A DNA stretch of 64,000 nt from Achromobacter anxifer (GTDB taxonomy: Bacteria > Pseudomonadota > Gammaproteobacteria > Burkholderiales > Burkholderiaceae_B). Of this stretch, positions 36,881 to 48,673 are shown one piece after another. The stretch spans positions 1 to 64,000 of the forward strand of contig NZ_CAHLAR010000003.1 of assembly GCF_903652925.1 (NCBI RefSeq), given 5' to 3'. Under the pieces are notes generated by a model. It was not told the DNA's origin, did not search any database, and worked only from the letters and a program-made list of their open reading frames with translations. Numbering within the stretch: position 1 is the first letter of the stretch; each line of letters opens with the position of its first letter. The translations under genes were made by a program, and so were the position numbers.

Positions 36881-37966
36881 TCACGGCGCCGGGTAGGAAC
36901 CCAGCACTTTCAGGTAGGCAACCTGCGCCTGCAAGGCGGCCAGGGCGCGTTCGACGTTGGGGTCATTGCGGTGCCCCAGCACGTCCACATAAAAATAGTA
37001 TTCCCACTGGCCGGTGCGGGCGGGCCGGGATTCGAAACGCGTCATGGACACGCCGTTGGCCGCCAGCGGCGCCAGCATTTCGTAGACGGCGCCCGCGCGG
37101 TTCGGCACCGCCAGGATCAGACTGGTCTTGTCCTTGCCGCTGACCAGCGGTTCGATATTGCCGATGGCCAGGAAACGCGTACGGTTGTGCGGATCGTCCT
37201 GGATGCCGGCGGCGACGATCTGCAGGTTCCAGGCGGGCGCGGCCACTTCGCCAGCGATGGCCGCGATGCTGGGGTCGCCCGCGGCCGCGCGCGCGGCCTC
37301 GGAATTGCTGGACGCGGCCACGCGGGCCACGTCGGGATAGTTGCGCGTCAGCCAGCCCTGGCACTGGGCCAGCGCCTGCGGGTGCGCGGAAATCGTCTTG
37401 ATGCCGTCCATGTTGCCGGACTGCGACATCAGGCAATGGCGGATGACCAGCGAACGCTCGCCCAGGATCTTCAGGGGCGTGTTCAGCAGCAGGTCCAGGC
37501 TGCGGTTGACCGCGCCTTCGGTGGAGTTCTCGACCGGAACCATGCCGACGTCGGCTTGCCCCGCCTCGACCGCGCGGAACACCTCGTCAAACGATGCGCA
37601 AGGCAGCTTCTGCACGGCGTGGCCGAAATGCTCCTGCGCCGCCTGTTCCGAGAACGAGCCTTGCGGCCCCAGGAAGGCGACCGTCATGCCGCGCTCCAGG
37701 CCGCGACAGGCCGAGATGATCTCGGTCCAGACGGCCGCCACGCCGGCGTTCGGAAACGGGCCGGGATTGGTCTGCTGCAGGCGGCGGATGACGTCGGCTT
37801 CGCGCTCGGGGCGCAGCACCGGGCCATCGGCATTGGCGGCATGCTTGACCTCGCCCACTTCCAGCGCGGCGCTCGCGCGCTGCGTCAGGAGGTCGAGGAT
37901 CTGGGCGTCCAACGCGTCGATGCGCTGACGCAGGGGGAGCAGCTTGCGCTGCAGATCGTCATCCAT
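36881..37966 (-). CDS. pheA: Bifunctional chorismate mutase/prephenate dehydratase
   Basis: A 361-residue P-protein of phenylalanine synthesis. An AroQ chorismate mutase helix domain ([26 protein letters not shown]) occupies residues about 1-90, a prephenate dehydratase domain with [17 protein letters not shown] follows (about 95-275), and a C-terminal ACT domain ([20 protein letters not shown], with [10 protein letters not shown]) senses phenylalanine. It overlaps serC by 8 bases and precedes hisC. Confidence 0.95.
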   Translation of the reverse strand: MDDDLQRKLLPLRQRIDALDAQILDLLTQRASAALEVGEVKHAANADGPVLRPEREADVIRRLQQTNPGPFPNAGVAAVWTEIISACRGLERGMTVAFLGPQGSFSEQAAQEHFGHAVQKLPCASFDEVFRAVEAGQADVGMVPVENSTEGAVNRSLDLLLNTPLKILGERSLVIRHCLMSQSGNMDGIKTISAHPQALAQCQGWLTRNYPDVARVAASSNSEAARAAAGDPSIAAIAGEVAAPAWNLQIVAAGIQDDPHNRTRFLAIGNIEPLVSGKDKTSLILAVPNRAGAVYEMLAPLAANGVSMTRFESRPARTGQWEYYFYVDVLGHRNDPNVERALAALQAQVAYLKVLGSYPAP

Positions 37967-39088
37967 AACGGCGCTCGAATTCCTTGAGGTACTCGACCAG
38001 CGCCGTCACCCCGGCCAGGGGAACGGCGTTGTAGATGGAGGCACGCATGCCGCCCACGCTCTTGTGGCCCTTGAGCTGCGTCAGGCCGGCGGCTTCCGCG
38101 CCTTGCAGGAAGGCGTCGTTGAGCGACTCATCGCGCAACACGAAGGGCACGTTCATGCGCGAACGCACGGGCGCGTGAATCGGATTGCGGTAGAAGCTGG
38201 TGCTGTCCAGGTAGCCGTACAGCAGCTCGGCCTTGGCCTTGTTCGCGGCTTCCATGCCGGCGACGCCGCCGTTGGCCTTGACCCACTTGAACACCAGGCC
38301 GGCAACGTAGATGGCGAAGGTGGGCGGGGTGTTGTAGCGCGAGTGTTCGGCTGCCACGTTGGCGTAGTCGAACGCGGACGGGCAGATCGGCAAGGCGTGG
38401 CCGATGAGATCGCGGCGCGCGATGACCATGGTCACGCCCGCCGGACCGGCGTTCTTCTGCGCGCCGGCATACAGCATGCCGCAGCGCGTCACGTCCATCG
38501 GACGCGACAGGAAATGCGAGGACGCGTCGACGACCAGCGGCACGTCGGGCGCGCCCAGCGCGGCGGTGTCGGGCCAGTCCATGAACTCGACGCCGCCGAT
38601 GGTTTCATTGCTGCACAGGTGCAGATAGGCCGAATCCGGACGCACTGTCCAGGTATCGACCGGCGGCACCCAGGTCAGCGGTGCCTGCTCGCGGCCATCC
38701 AGCTGGATGGACTGGTCGCTGCTTGCTGCCACATGAGTGCTGCCGTAGCGGCCGGCTTCCTTGTACGAACGCTTGGACCAATGGCCCGTCACGACGAAGT
38801 CGGCCGCCGGCGTGCCGCGGCGTCCCATGAGGTTCATGGGAACGATGGCATTTTCCCCGGAACCGCCGCCCTGCATGAACATGACGGCGTAATCCGCCGG
38901 CAGTCCGAGCAGGTCGCGCAGATCGGACTCTGCTTCATCGCAGATCTGCACGAAGTGCTTGCCGCGATGGCTCATTTCCATCACGGACATGCCGCTGCCG
39001 TGCCAGTCCAGCATTTCCGCAGCGGCTTGCTGCAGCACCACCTCGGGCAAGGCCGAGGGGCCTGCCGAGAAGTTCCAGGGGCGGGCCA

Positions 39089-39089
<1 letters not shown>
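37959..39089 (-). CDS. serC: Phosphoserine aminotransferase
   Basis: A 376-residue PLP enzyme making 3-phosphoserine (and 4-phosphohydroxythreonine for vitamin B6). [21 protein letters not shown] opens the protein, [19 protein letters not shown] follows, and [18 protein letters not shown] contains the PLP lysine. Its ATG shares one base with the gyrA stop (TAATG), so translation is coupled to gyrA. Confidence 0.96.
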
Positions 39090-41758
<2,669 letters not shown>

Positions 41759-42069
41759 ATATATAACGACAGAATCGTGTAAGGAGGAACCCGGGCCGGG
41801 TAAACAGGAAATTCTATCATCCGATTACTGGAGCGGTCAGAAGGGCTGCCTGAAGTCGCTCGCCGGGCAAGCGGACCGCAAGACATATGGACAGGTTCGA
41901 CCGCGCACCAGCCCGCGTCCTGCGGGCCTGTTGTCAAAAACCAACATGGAAAACGGATGGAGCGCCGAAAACGTCATATCCAGCACCAATGCGCCTCTCC
42001 AGGGAAGCCAAAGCCCCCCAAATGCCTTAAGATTGTTTCCAGCACGCAGGAAACCCAGTAGCTATTCCT
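41759..42069. other. gyrA-ompA divergent intergenic region, gyrA side
   Basis: No gene is seen. On the minus strand a TAGAAT -10-like hexamer lies about 65 bases before gyrA without a good -35 partner. A GCCCGC/GCGGGC hairpin (41911-41927) is the only clear palindrome. The gyrA promoter and any supercoiling-sensitive element must lie here, but I cannot assign them firmly. Confidence 0.35.
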
Positions 42070-42097
42070 TTGAACCAGCTCTTGGCGTTGCTATACT
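42070..42097 (+). promoter_or_regulatory. ompA promoter
   Basis: TTGAAC (42070-42075), 16-base spacer, TATACT (42092-42097) preceded by TG one base before, an extended -10 element. It lies about 75 bases upstream of the ompA start. Strong boxes fit a highly expressed outer-membrane gene. Confidence 0.75.
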
Positions 42098-42172
42098 GGC
42101 CCCGTTTTCCTGATATGCGGCGGGGGTTCGCTGCGAGTCACTTATCCAGCTTCAAGCTCAACGAGGAGAAAC

Positions 42173-42754
42173 ATGAACAAACCCTCCAAATTCGCTCTGG
42201 CGCTCGCCTTCGCCGCCGTCACGGCCTCTGGTGTAGCTTCCGCGCAAACCGTGGACAACTGGCGCAACCCGTTCGGTGACGTTTGGAAGAACGGCACGAA
42301 CGAACTGTGCTGGCGCGATGCATTCTGGACCCCGGCCACCGGTATCCCCGGTTGCGACGGCGTTCCGGTTGCACAACAGAAGGCGAAGCCGGCCCCGATG
42401 GCGGCAAAGGTCGTGTTCAATGCTGACACGTTCTTCGACTTCGACAAGTCGAACCTGAAGCCCGAAGGCCGTCAGCTGCTGGACCAAGTCGCCCAGCAAG
42501 CTCGCGGTATCGACCTCGAAACCATCATTGCTGTTGGCCACACCGACTCGATCGGTACTGACGCCTACAACCAGAAGCTGTCCGAGCGCCGCGCCGCTTC
42601 GGTCAAGGCCTACCTGGTCAGCAAGGGTATCGACCCGAACCGTATCTACACGGAAGGCAAGGGCAAGAAGAACCCGATCGCTTCCAACAAGACGAAGGAA
42701 GGCCGCGCCCAGAACCGTCGCGTTGAGATCGAAATCGTGGGTAGCCGCAAGTAA
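42173..42754 (+). CDS. ompA: OmpA family peptidoglycan-associated protein
   Basis: A 193-residue outer-membrane-associated protein. A signal peptide ends ASA at residue 24. A short middle region of about 55 residues with two cysteines is followed by an OmpA C-terminal domain (FNADTFFDFDKSNLKPEG, VGHTDSIGTDAYNQKLSERRA, NRIYTEGKGKKNPIASN, NRRVEIEI) that binds peptidoglycan. There is no beta-barrel domain, which is the Bordetella form of OmpA. AGGAG precedes the ATG, and a strong terminator follows the stop. Confidence 0.94.
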   Translation: MNKPSKFALALAFAAVTASGVASAQTVDNWRNPFGDVWKNGTNELCWRDAFWTPATGIPGCDGVPVAQQKAKPAPMAAKVVFNADTFFDFDKSNLKPEGRQLLDQVAQQARGIDLETIIAVGHTDSIGTDAYNQKLSERRAASVKAYLVSKGIDPNRIYTEGKGKKNPIASNKTKEGRAQNRRVEIEIVGSRK

Positions 42755-42777
42755 TTGCCGGACTAGCTACAATAAGG

Positions 42778-42805
42778 GGGCCTCGCATAGCGAGGCCCTT
42801 TTTTT
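42778..42805 (+). terminator. ompA terminator
   Basis: GGGCCTCGC (42778-42786), loop ATA, GCGAGGCCC (42790-42798), then seven T residues. It is a textbook terminator 23 bases after the ompA stop. Confidence 0.95.
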
Positions 42806-42867
42806 CGCCAGCCACGCACCAAACCGGTGCAAGGCCGCGCCCCTCCCTCGCCTCGCGCGACGGACCC

Positions 42868-42881
42868 CTCTATATATAGAG
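42868..42881. promoter_or_regulatory. AT-rich palindrome upstream of ubiG
   Basis: CTCTATATATAGAG is a perfect 14-bp palindrome 30 bases before the ubiG ATG, standing out in GC-rich sequence. It contains TATATA/TATAGA hexamers that could serve as a -10 box, although no good -35 is visible. Promoter or operator for ubiG-gph. Confidence 0.35.
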
Positions 42882-42911
42882 TCATAGAGTCGCCTTAAGC
42901 TGAACCTGCCC

Positions 42912-43640
42912 ATGACTACGCAAACTCACGACACCGCCCGCCCCGCCATCAACGCCGACCAGGCCGAACTGGACAAGTTCGGCGCCCTGGCCAGCCGCTG
43001 GTGGGACCCCGAAAGCGAGTTCAAGCCCCTGCACGCCATCAACCCGCTGCGGCTGGAATGGATCCAGGAGTGCGCGGGCAGCCTGGCGGGCAAGAAGGTG
43101 CTGGACGTGGGTTGCGGCGGCGGCATCCTGTCCGAGGCGATGGCGCGCGGCGGAGCCGAGGTCACCGGGATCGACTTGGCGGACAAATCCCTGAAAGTAG
43201 CTCGCCTGCACGGCCTGGAATCGGGCGTGAAGGTGGAATATCGCAAGGTCCCCGTTGAGGAACTTGCCGCCGAACAGCCCGGTCAGTACGACGTGGTGAC
43301 CTGCATGGAAATGCTGGAACACGTGCCGGACCCGGCCTCGATCGTGCGCGCCTGCTCGACCCTGGTCAAACCGGGCGGCTGGGTGTTCTTTTCGACGCTG
43401 AACCGCAATCCCAAGTCCTTCCTGTTCGCCATCGTCGGCGCGGAATATGTCCTGCGCTTGTTGCCGCGCGGCACGCACAGCTATGACCAGTTCATCAAGC
43501 CCAGCGAGCTGTCGGCCGCCGTGCGCGGCGCCGCCCTGGAACCGGTGAGCATGCGCGGCATGGAATACAACCCGATCACCCAGATCTACACCCTGTCGTC
43601 CGACACCTCGGTCAATTACCTGATGGCTACCCGCAAATGA
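42912..43640 (+). CDS. ubiG: Ubiquinone biosynthesis O-methyltransferase
   Basis: A 242-residue SAM-dependent methyltransferase that carries out both O-methylations in ubiquinone synthesis. [25 protein letters not shown] is the UbiG-specific start, and the SAM loop [13 protein letters not shown] begins at residue 63. It overlaps gph by 4 bases (ATGA). The ompA-ubiG-gph order is conserved in this group, but a terminator separates it from ompA. Confidence 0.96.
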   Translation: MTTQTHDTARPAINADQAELDKFGALASRWWDPESEFKPLHAINPLRLEWIQECAGSLAGKKVLDVGCGGGILSEAMARGGAEVTGIDLADKSLKVARLHGLESGVKVEYRKVPVEELAAEQPGQYDVVTCMEMLEHVPDPASIVRACSTLVKPGGWVFFSTLNRNPKSFLFAIVGAEYVLRLLPRGTHSYDQFIKPSELSAAVRGAALEPVSMRGMEYNPITQIYTLSSDTSVNYLMATRK

Positions 43641-44311
43641 GCGCCCTGATCCTGTTCGATTTCGACGGCACGCTGGCCGACACCGCCCCCGACCTGGCCG
43701 CAGCGGCCAACCGCCAGCGCACCCGCCGGGGCCTGGAACCAATGCCTTACGAGGCGCTGCGCCCGGTCGCGTCCCAGGGCGCGCGTGGCCTGTTGCGCGT
43801 TGCGTTGGACCTGAAGCCCGGCGATGCGGAATACGAACCGACCCGGCTGCAATTCCTGGAAGACTACGCCGCCGGCTCCACCGTCCACAGCAAGCTGTTC
43901 CCGGGCATCGAAGCATTGCTGGCGGACATCCGCAACCGTGGATTGTCGTGGGGCATCGTGACCAACAAGGTCACCTACCTGACCCTCCCCATCGTCGAAT
44001 ACCTGGACCTCACCCGCGACAGCGCGGTCCTGGTCTGCGGCGACACCACCGCGCACGCCAAGCCGCACCCGCTGCCGCTGCAGCATGCCGCCCGTGAGGC
44101 GGGCTTCGCCATCGACCGCTGCGTCTATGTCGGCGACGACCTGCGCGACATCCAGGCCGCGCACGCGGCGGGCATGCCGGCCGTGGCGGCCGCCTACGGC
44201 TACGTCGGCGAAGACGAGAACATCACGACCTGGGAAGCGGAAACCTGCGCCAATACCCCCGCGGAACTCTGGCCCGCCATCCAGCCGCTGCTGCCCAGCG
44301 ACCTGCGCTAG
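43637..44311 (+). CDS. gph: HAD hydrolase, phosphoglycolate phosphatase-like
   Basis: A 224-residue haloacid dehalogenase-fold phosphatase. DFDGTLADT (8-16) holds the nucleophilic Asp8 and acid/base Asp10, VTNK near residue 113 is motif II, and KPHPLPLQ plus [10 protein letters not shown] supply motifs III and IV. The neighbouring ubiG and the length favour the phosphoglycolate phosphatase/MupP-like group. The precise substrate (2-phosphoglycolate or N-acetylmuramate-6-phosphate) cannot be decided from sequence. It is coupled to ubiG. Confidence 0.88.
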   Translation: MSALILFDFDGTLADTAPDLAAAANRQRTRRGLEPMPYEALRPVASQGARGLLRVALDLKPGDAEYEPTRLQFLEDYAAGSTVHSKLFPGIEALLADIRNRGLSWGIVTNKVTYLTLPIVEYLDLTRDSAVLVCGDTTAHAKPHPLPLQHAAREAGFAIDRCVYVGDDLRDIQAAHAAGMPAVAAAYGYVGEDENITTWEAETCANTPAELWPAIQPLLPSDLR

Positions 44312-44656
44312 GCTGACCCCGGCGGGCCGTCTGACGGCTCGCCGCGGCTCTTGCAGTTGTTAGAGCGAATTAGTTGAATCCATCGAATAATCTTTCCGGA
44401 TTCAGAGCCTTTATCCTGAAACCAAAGTCACTTACAGTGTGGCTCATGCACGGCATTCGGGTGCTTCCCGATTGCCTTTTCCGGCTTAGTCCGGAGGTTG
44501 CGGACAACATCGTCCACCACCACTGATCCAACGCCCCGGCGCCCTACGGCCCCGGAGCATTGCCCGGCGCTCCGACCCGGCGCACCTCAGACCTTTTTTA
44601 GACCGCCCACAACGCCCACGCGCGCCGCCATCCGGCGCTGCGCCAGAGGAATGCCT
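44312..44656. other. Intergenic region between gph and the MFS gene
   Basis: About 345 bases without a gene. It is AT-rich at first (44360-44430), then holds three consecutive hairpins (44452-44476, 44480-44495, 44502-44515), then GC-rich sequence with a T6 run at about 44593. I recognise no known riboswitch. It may contain the end of the ubiG-gph transcript and a structured leader for the MFS gene. Confidence 0.5.
44452..44480 (+). terminator. Possible terminator after gph
   Basis: GGCATTCGGG (44452-44461) and CCCGATTGCC (44467-44476) pair with one mismatch around a 5-base loop and are followed by four T residues. It lies 140 bases after the gph stop, so it may equally belong to a leader RNA. 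Confidence 0.5.
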
Positions 44657-45835
44657 ATGCTATTGCCCATCCTGTTACTTTCCGCCGCCGGCTTCACCAT
44701 CCTGACCACCGAGTTCCTGATCGTCGGCTTGTTGCCCGGCCTGGCCCGCGACCTGAACGTCACCGTGTCCCAGGCCGGCCTGCTGGTCACGCTGTTCGCC
44801 TTCACGGTGGCGGCCACCGGCCCGCTGCTCACTGCGCTGATGGCCAACATCGAGCGCAAGCGCCTGTTCATCAGCGTGCTGGTGCTGTTCGGCCTGTCCA
44901 ACGCCCTCGCCGCCGTCGCGCCCAACATCTGGATCATGGCCGTGGCCCGTTTCGTCCCTGCCCTGGCCCTGCCGGTGTTCTGGTCGCTGGCCAGCGCCAC
45001 GGCGGTGGAACTTGTCGGCCCTGCCCGCGCCGGCCGCGCCATCTCCATGGTTGCCTTCGGCATCGTGGCGGCCACGGTGTTCGGCATTCCCATCGGCGTG
45101 CTGATCTCGGACGCCTTCGGCTGGCGCGCCGCCTTTGCCGTGCTCTCGGTGGTGGCGTTCGCCAAGGCGCTGCTCCTGCTGTTCGCCTTCCCCAGCACTC
45201 GCATCCGCGCCGACAGCGTCAAGCTCGTCACACAGCTGCGCATCCTGCGCAATCCCATCGTGGTCGGCCACGTGCTGTTGTCGCTGCTGGTCTTCACCGG
45301 AATGTTCACGGCCTACACCTACCTGGCCGACATGCTGGAGCGGCTGGCAGGTTTCAATGGCCAGATCGTGGGCTGGACGATGATGGCGTTCGGCGCGGTC
45401 GGCCTGGTCGGCAATACTTTGGGCGGCCGCATGGTGGACCGCAGCCCCTTGGGCGCGACCGCGCTTTTTTCGGCGCTGATGGCGGCCGGATTGGCGGTCA
45501 TCGCCCCCGTCATGCAATCGCATGGGCTGCTGGCCGTGGCGTTGGGCATTTGGGGCATCGCGCAGGCCGCGCTGTTCATCGTCTGCCACGTGCGCCTGAT
45601 GAAATCCGCGCCGGAAGCGCCAGCCTTTGCCGCGTCCCTGAATATCTCGGGCGCTAATATCGGCATCGGCCTGGGCGCCGTGGTCGGCGGACACGTCATC
45701 GACAACTACGGGCTGGCGTCCCTGGGTTGGGCCGCGGCGGTCATCGTCGGCGTTTCCGTGGTCCTGGCCTTCGTGCTGATGGCGGCTTCGCGGCCGCGCC
45801 GCGAGCCCAAGGCTGTCTGCGCCAACGCCGCCTGA
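44657..45835 (+). CDS. MFS transporter, DHA1 efflux type
   Basis: A 392-residue membrane protein with about twelve helices. It begins MLLPILLLSAAGFTILTTEFLIVGLLPGLARDL, the start typical of the AraJ/YdhP group of sugar or drug exporters, and has ALMANIERKRLFI after helix 2 (MFS loop motif) and RAGRAISMVAFG in the middle. The ATG at 44657 is spaced 6 bases from AGAGGA; an ATG six bases earlier is too close. Substrate unknown. Its long upstream leader holds several hairpins. Confidence 0.88.
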   Translation: MLLPILLLSAAGFTILTTEFLIVGLLPGLARDLNVTVSQAGLLVTLFAFTVAATGPLLTALMANIERKRLFISVLVLFGLSNALAAVAPNIWIMAVARFVPALALPVFWSLASATAVELVGPARAGRAISMVAFGIVAATVFGIPIGVLISDAFGWRAAFAVLSVVAFAKALLLLFAFPSTRIRADSVKLVTQLRILRNPIVVGHVLLSLLVFTGMFTAYTYLADMLERLAGFNGQIVGWTMMAFGAVGLVGNTLGGRMVDRSPLGATALFSALMAAGLAVIAPVMQSHGLLAVALGIWGIAQAALFIVCHVRLMKSAPEAPAFAASLNISGANIGIGLGAVVGGHVIDNYGLASLGWAAAVIVGVSVVLAFVLMAASRPRREPKAVCANAA

Positions 45836-45964
45836 TCGCCGGCGGCTTGCATCTTCGGCGCCAACGGCGCCTGAGGCCCGCCTGTATCGTCCGCGCCACG
45901 CCCGGGCAAGGCGGCGCAGGCGGTACAGCAGGCTATGACATTTACCAGTACAATAGATCTTCTT

Positions 45965-46353
45965 GGGGCCGATCCGGATTCGACGTGGGTCGCGAAACAA
46001 CTCAGGGCATGCCGAGCACCAGTACGCTCGTTAAACCACTGGAACACTACAAACGCCAACGACGAGCGTTTCGCTCTCGCCGCTTAAGCGGTGAGCCGCT
46101 GCACTGATCTGTCCTTGGGTCAGGCGGGGGAAGGCAACTTCCTAGGGGGGTAACCCTCGAACCGCAGCAGCGACATTCACAAGGAATCGGTTTGAACTGG
46201 GGTCACACGGTTCAAATTTAAATTACGTGAATCGCTCTGGTCCGGCCTGTCGGTTGGCTAAGTCCAGGGTTAAAACCAAATAAATCGACTACGCATGTAG
46301 AACTGGTTGCGGAGGGCTTGCGGACGGGGGTTCAATTCCCCCCGGCTCCACCA
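45965..46353 (+). ncRNA. ssrA: Transfer-messenger RNA (tmRNA)
   Basis: A 389-nt tmRNA that rescues stalled ribosomes. The 5' end GGGGCCGATCCGGATTCGAC pairs with the 3' end CGGCTCC-ACCA to form a tRNA-like acceptor stem, and the T-loop GGTTCAATTCC lies near 46330-46340. The open frame 46055-46087 encodes the tag ANDERFALAA followed by TAA, with resume codon GCC. A TACAAT -10 box is at 45949-45954. CCA is encoded, and a terminator follows directly. Confidence 0.98.
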
Positions 46354-46363
46354 AATACCGCAT

Positions 46364-46400
46364 AAGGCCGGTCTGATCAAAAATCAGACCGGCCTTTTTT
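46364..46400. terminator. Bidirectional terminator after ssrA
   Basis: AAGGCCGGTCTGAT (46364-46377) and ATCAGACCGGCCTT (46383-46396) form a 14-bp stem with T residues following on the plus strand. The minus side serves the convergent LysR pseudogene less well. Confidence 0.95.
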
Positions 46401-46426
46401 ATTTGCCGGCGGCAGACATCCGCCGT

Positions 46427-47382
46427 CTACCCCAGAATGTCGCGCTTTTCCTGGTCCAGCTGCAGCCGCTGTTCGACCAGGAAGTCCATCAGCGCCCGTA
46501 TCTTGGCGGGCATCTGCGCCCGCGACGGCACGTACAGGAAGAAGCCGGGAAACGGCTTGCACCAGGGGCGCAACACGCGCACCAGCGTTCCGTCCGCCAG
46601 TTGCCTGCGCACGCACAGGTCGATGTGCTGCACCAGCCCTATCCCCTGCGCCGCCGCGCGCAACATGCTGTCGTCGTCGTTGAAGACGGCGTTGCCCTGC
46701 GGCTCCAGCACAACGGTGCGGCCCTCGGCGTCCGGCGAAGAGAAGGACCAACGGTCTATCGTGCCGCTGGAGGTGTAGCGGTAGGACAGGCAGTTGTGCT
46801 GCATCAGGTCGGCGGGCGTTTCGGGAATGCCGTGGCGTTGGAAGTAGGCCGGCGCGCCGACGATGGCCATTTCCAGCATGGGCGTGACCGGCACGGCAAC
46901 CATGTGCTCGCCAGGCTTTCGCCCAGACGTATGCCGGCGTCCAACCCTTCGGCCACGATATTGGAGAAGCCGTCGTCCATGACCAGCTCCAGCCGCAGCT
47001 TGGGATAAGCCGCAAGGAACCTGTCCATGGACGGTTCCAGCAGCAGCCGCGCCGCCGGGCGGGACGTGTTGATGCGGATCAGCCCCGCCGGTTCGGCGCA
47101 GGCCTCGCCCAGTTCTCCGACCGCCCGTTCGATGGAAGTGAGCGCCGGTCCCAGGGCATCGAACAGCCGCTGCCCTTCCTCGGTCAAGGACACGTCGCGC
47201 GTCGTCCGATGCAGCAGACGCACGTTCAGGTGCTGTTCCAGCGCCTTCAGCTGTTGCGACAAGGCCGCGCGCGACACCTCCATTTCCGAGGCTGCCTTGG
47301 TGAAGCTGCGATGGCGGGCAATGTGCGCGAACCAGGCAAGCGCGGGAAGTAAGGTGGGCGACATGGGCATATTGGTAAGCAT
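46427..47382 (-). pseudogene. LysR-family regulator, disrupted by a frameshift
   Basis: The N-terminal part (from 47382) encodes a normal LysR helix-turn-helix (FTKAASEMEVSRAALSQQLKALEQ) and half of the ligand domain up to DAGIRLGESLA. The frame then goes wrong near 46908-46911, and the rest continues in another frame (EHMVAVPVTPMLEMAIVGAPAYFQRHG ... DQEKRDILG) to a stop at 46427. Adding one G restores GESLAEHMVAVPV, which is what the family has at this place, so one base seems to have been lost. The gene is divergent from an alpha/beta-hydrolase. A sequencing error cannot be excluded. Confidence 0.85.
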
Positions 47383-47482
47383 AGCTTAACTCTCATGTCT
47401 TTAATGCGTATTTATCTGAATCAATGAGGCTCCTAAGATGGCTCCATCAGCACTCAGCCACCGCCCCCCCTGGAGTCCCGTC

Positions 47483-47665
47483 ATGGAAAAAGTCAGCATC
47501 AAGAACCTGAACGGCCAAGACATCACCCTGGCCGCCGTCATCCACTTCCCGGCAGGCTTCGACGCCGGCGCGAAGTACCCGGCCATCGTCGTATCGCATC
47601 CTGGCGGCGGTGTGTTCCCCAACGGCAGGGAGAACACGGTGCAGGATGCCCGCGTCCTGAAGTAA
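47483..47665 (+). pseudogene. Remnant of an alpha/beta-hydrolase gene (N-terminal piece)
   Basis: A 60-residue frame beginning MEKVSIKNLNGQDITLAAVIHFP and reaching FDAGAKYPAIVVSHPGGGV. This matches the first ~43 residues of the intact hydrolase that follows (its YPAIVSTHPIGS is the equivalent segment), after which the sequence becomes unrelated and stops. GGAG lies before the ATG. It looks like the 5' end of a duplicated hydrolase gene whose catalytic part was lost. A small functional peptide is possible but less likely. Confidence 0.6.
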
Positions 47666-47701
47666 TCCCCCTACACGCAACAACACCGCAAGGAATCCAT
47701 C

Positions 47702-48637
47702 ATGACCTCGACCACGATCAAGCACGTCAGCTACAGGAACCTGGGCTGGGACAGCGCCGCCGACCTCTACCTGCCGCCGGGCTTCGACGAAAAGAAAAAA
47801 TATCCCGCCATCGTCAGCACCCATCCCATCGGCAGCTGCAAGGAACAGACCAGCGGCAACGTCTACGGCGCCGGACTCGCGAAAGAGGGCTTCATCGTCC
47901 TCGCCTTCGACGCGAGCTTCCAGGGCGCCAGCGGCGGCGAGCCCCGCTACATGGAAGACCCGGCCATCCGCGTGTCGGACATCCGCTACGCCATCGACTA
48001 CCTGCAGTCGCTGCCCTACGTCGACGCGGAGCGCATCGGCGCCATCGGCATCTGCGGCGGCGGCGCCTATACGATCCATGCCGCCATCACCGACCATCGC
48101 ATCAAGGCCCTGGCCTCGATCACCGGCGTGAACTTCGGCCGCCTGATGCGGGAAGGCTTCTCCAATTTCGATCCGGTGGCCGCGATCGAAGCCATGGCCA
48201 AGCAGCGCACGGCGGAAGCCGCGGGCGCCGCGCGGCACGTCATCAGCTACCTGCCGGACTCGGTGGAAGCAGGCAAGCAGGCCGGCATCAGCGACATCGA
48301 CGTGCTGGAAGCCACCGAGTACTACAAGACGCCGCGCGGCCAACAGCCCAATGGCGCCAGCAGTGGCCTGTTCTCCTTCAATAGCGCGGCCATGGGCTGG
48401 GATGCCTTCATCAATGCCGAGGTCCTGCTGACCCAGCCGCTGATGGTGGTGATGGGCAGCAAGCCGGGCGGCTTCGGCGCCTACCGCGACGGCTGGGAAA
48501 TCTATGGCCGCGCCGGCTCCAAGGACAAGCGCATGGTCCTGGCCGAAGGCTGGTCGCACTACGACCTCTATGACAAGCCCGAACCCGTGGCCCTGGCCAT
48601 GGCCGAACTGACGCCCTTCTTCAAGCAGCACCTGTAG
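47702..48637 (+). CDS. Alpha/beta-hydrolase, dienelactone-hydrolase-like
   Basis: A 311-residue serine-hydrolase-fold protein. STHPIGSCKEQTSGNVYGAGLAKEGFIVLAFDA is the oxyanion/strand 4 region, and GAIGICGGGAYTIHAA is the nucleophile elbow, with Cys in place of Ser (G-x-C-x-G), as in dienelactone hydrolase. His in EGWSHYDLY is the probable catalytic histidine. It is similar to the YcjY-type proteins. It lies 36 bases after a hydrolase remnant and is divergent from a broken LysR gene. Substrate unknown. Confidence 0.85.
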   Translation: MTSTTIKHVSYRNLGWDSAADLYLPPGFDEKKKYPAIVSTHPIGSCKEQTSGNVYGAGLAKEGFIVLAFDASFQGASGGEPRYMEDPAIRVSDIRYAIDYLQSLPYVDAERIGAIGICGGGAYTIHAAITDHRIKALASITGVNFGRLMREGFSNFDPVAAIEAMAKQRTAEAAGAARHVISYLPDSVEAGKQAGISDIDVLEATEYYKTPRGQQPNGASSGLFSFNSAAMGWDAFINAEVLLTQPLMVVMGSKPGGFGAYRDGWEIYGRAGSKDKRMVLAEGWSHYDLYDKPEPVALAMAELTPFFKQHL

Positions 48638-48648
48638 CCGCCCGGCAG

Positions 48649-48667
48649 CGCCGGCCACTGGCCGGCG
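48649..48667. repeat. GC-rich hairpin between convergent genes
   Basis: CGCCGGCC-ACT-GGCCGGCG is a perfect 8-bp stem in the 36-base gap between the hydrolase and the DUF35 gene. The same arms occur at 19367-19387. There is no T-tract. Confidence 0.5.
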
Positions 48668-48673
48668 CGATAC

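Noticed and set aside
48649-48667. Hairpin between the hydrolase and DUF35 genes as a terminator
   Set aside because: There is no T-tract on either side, so it does not meet the usual criteria; listed as a repeat instead.
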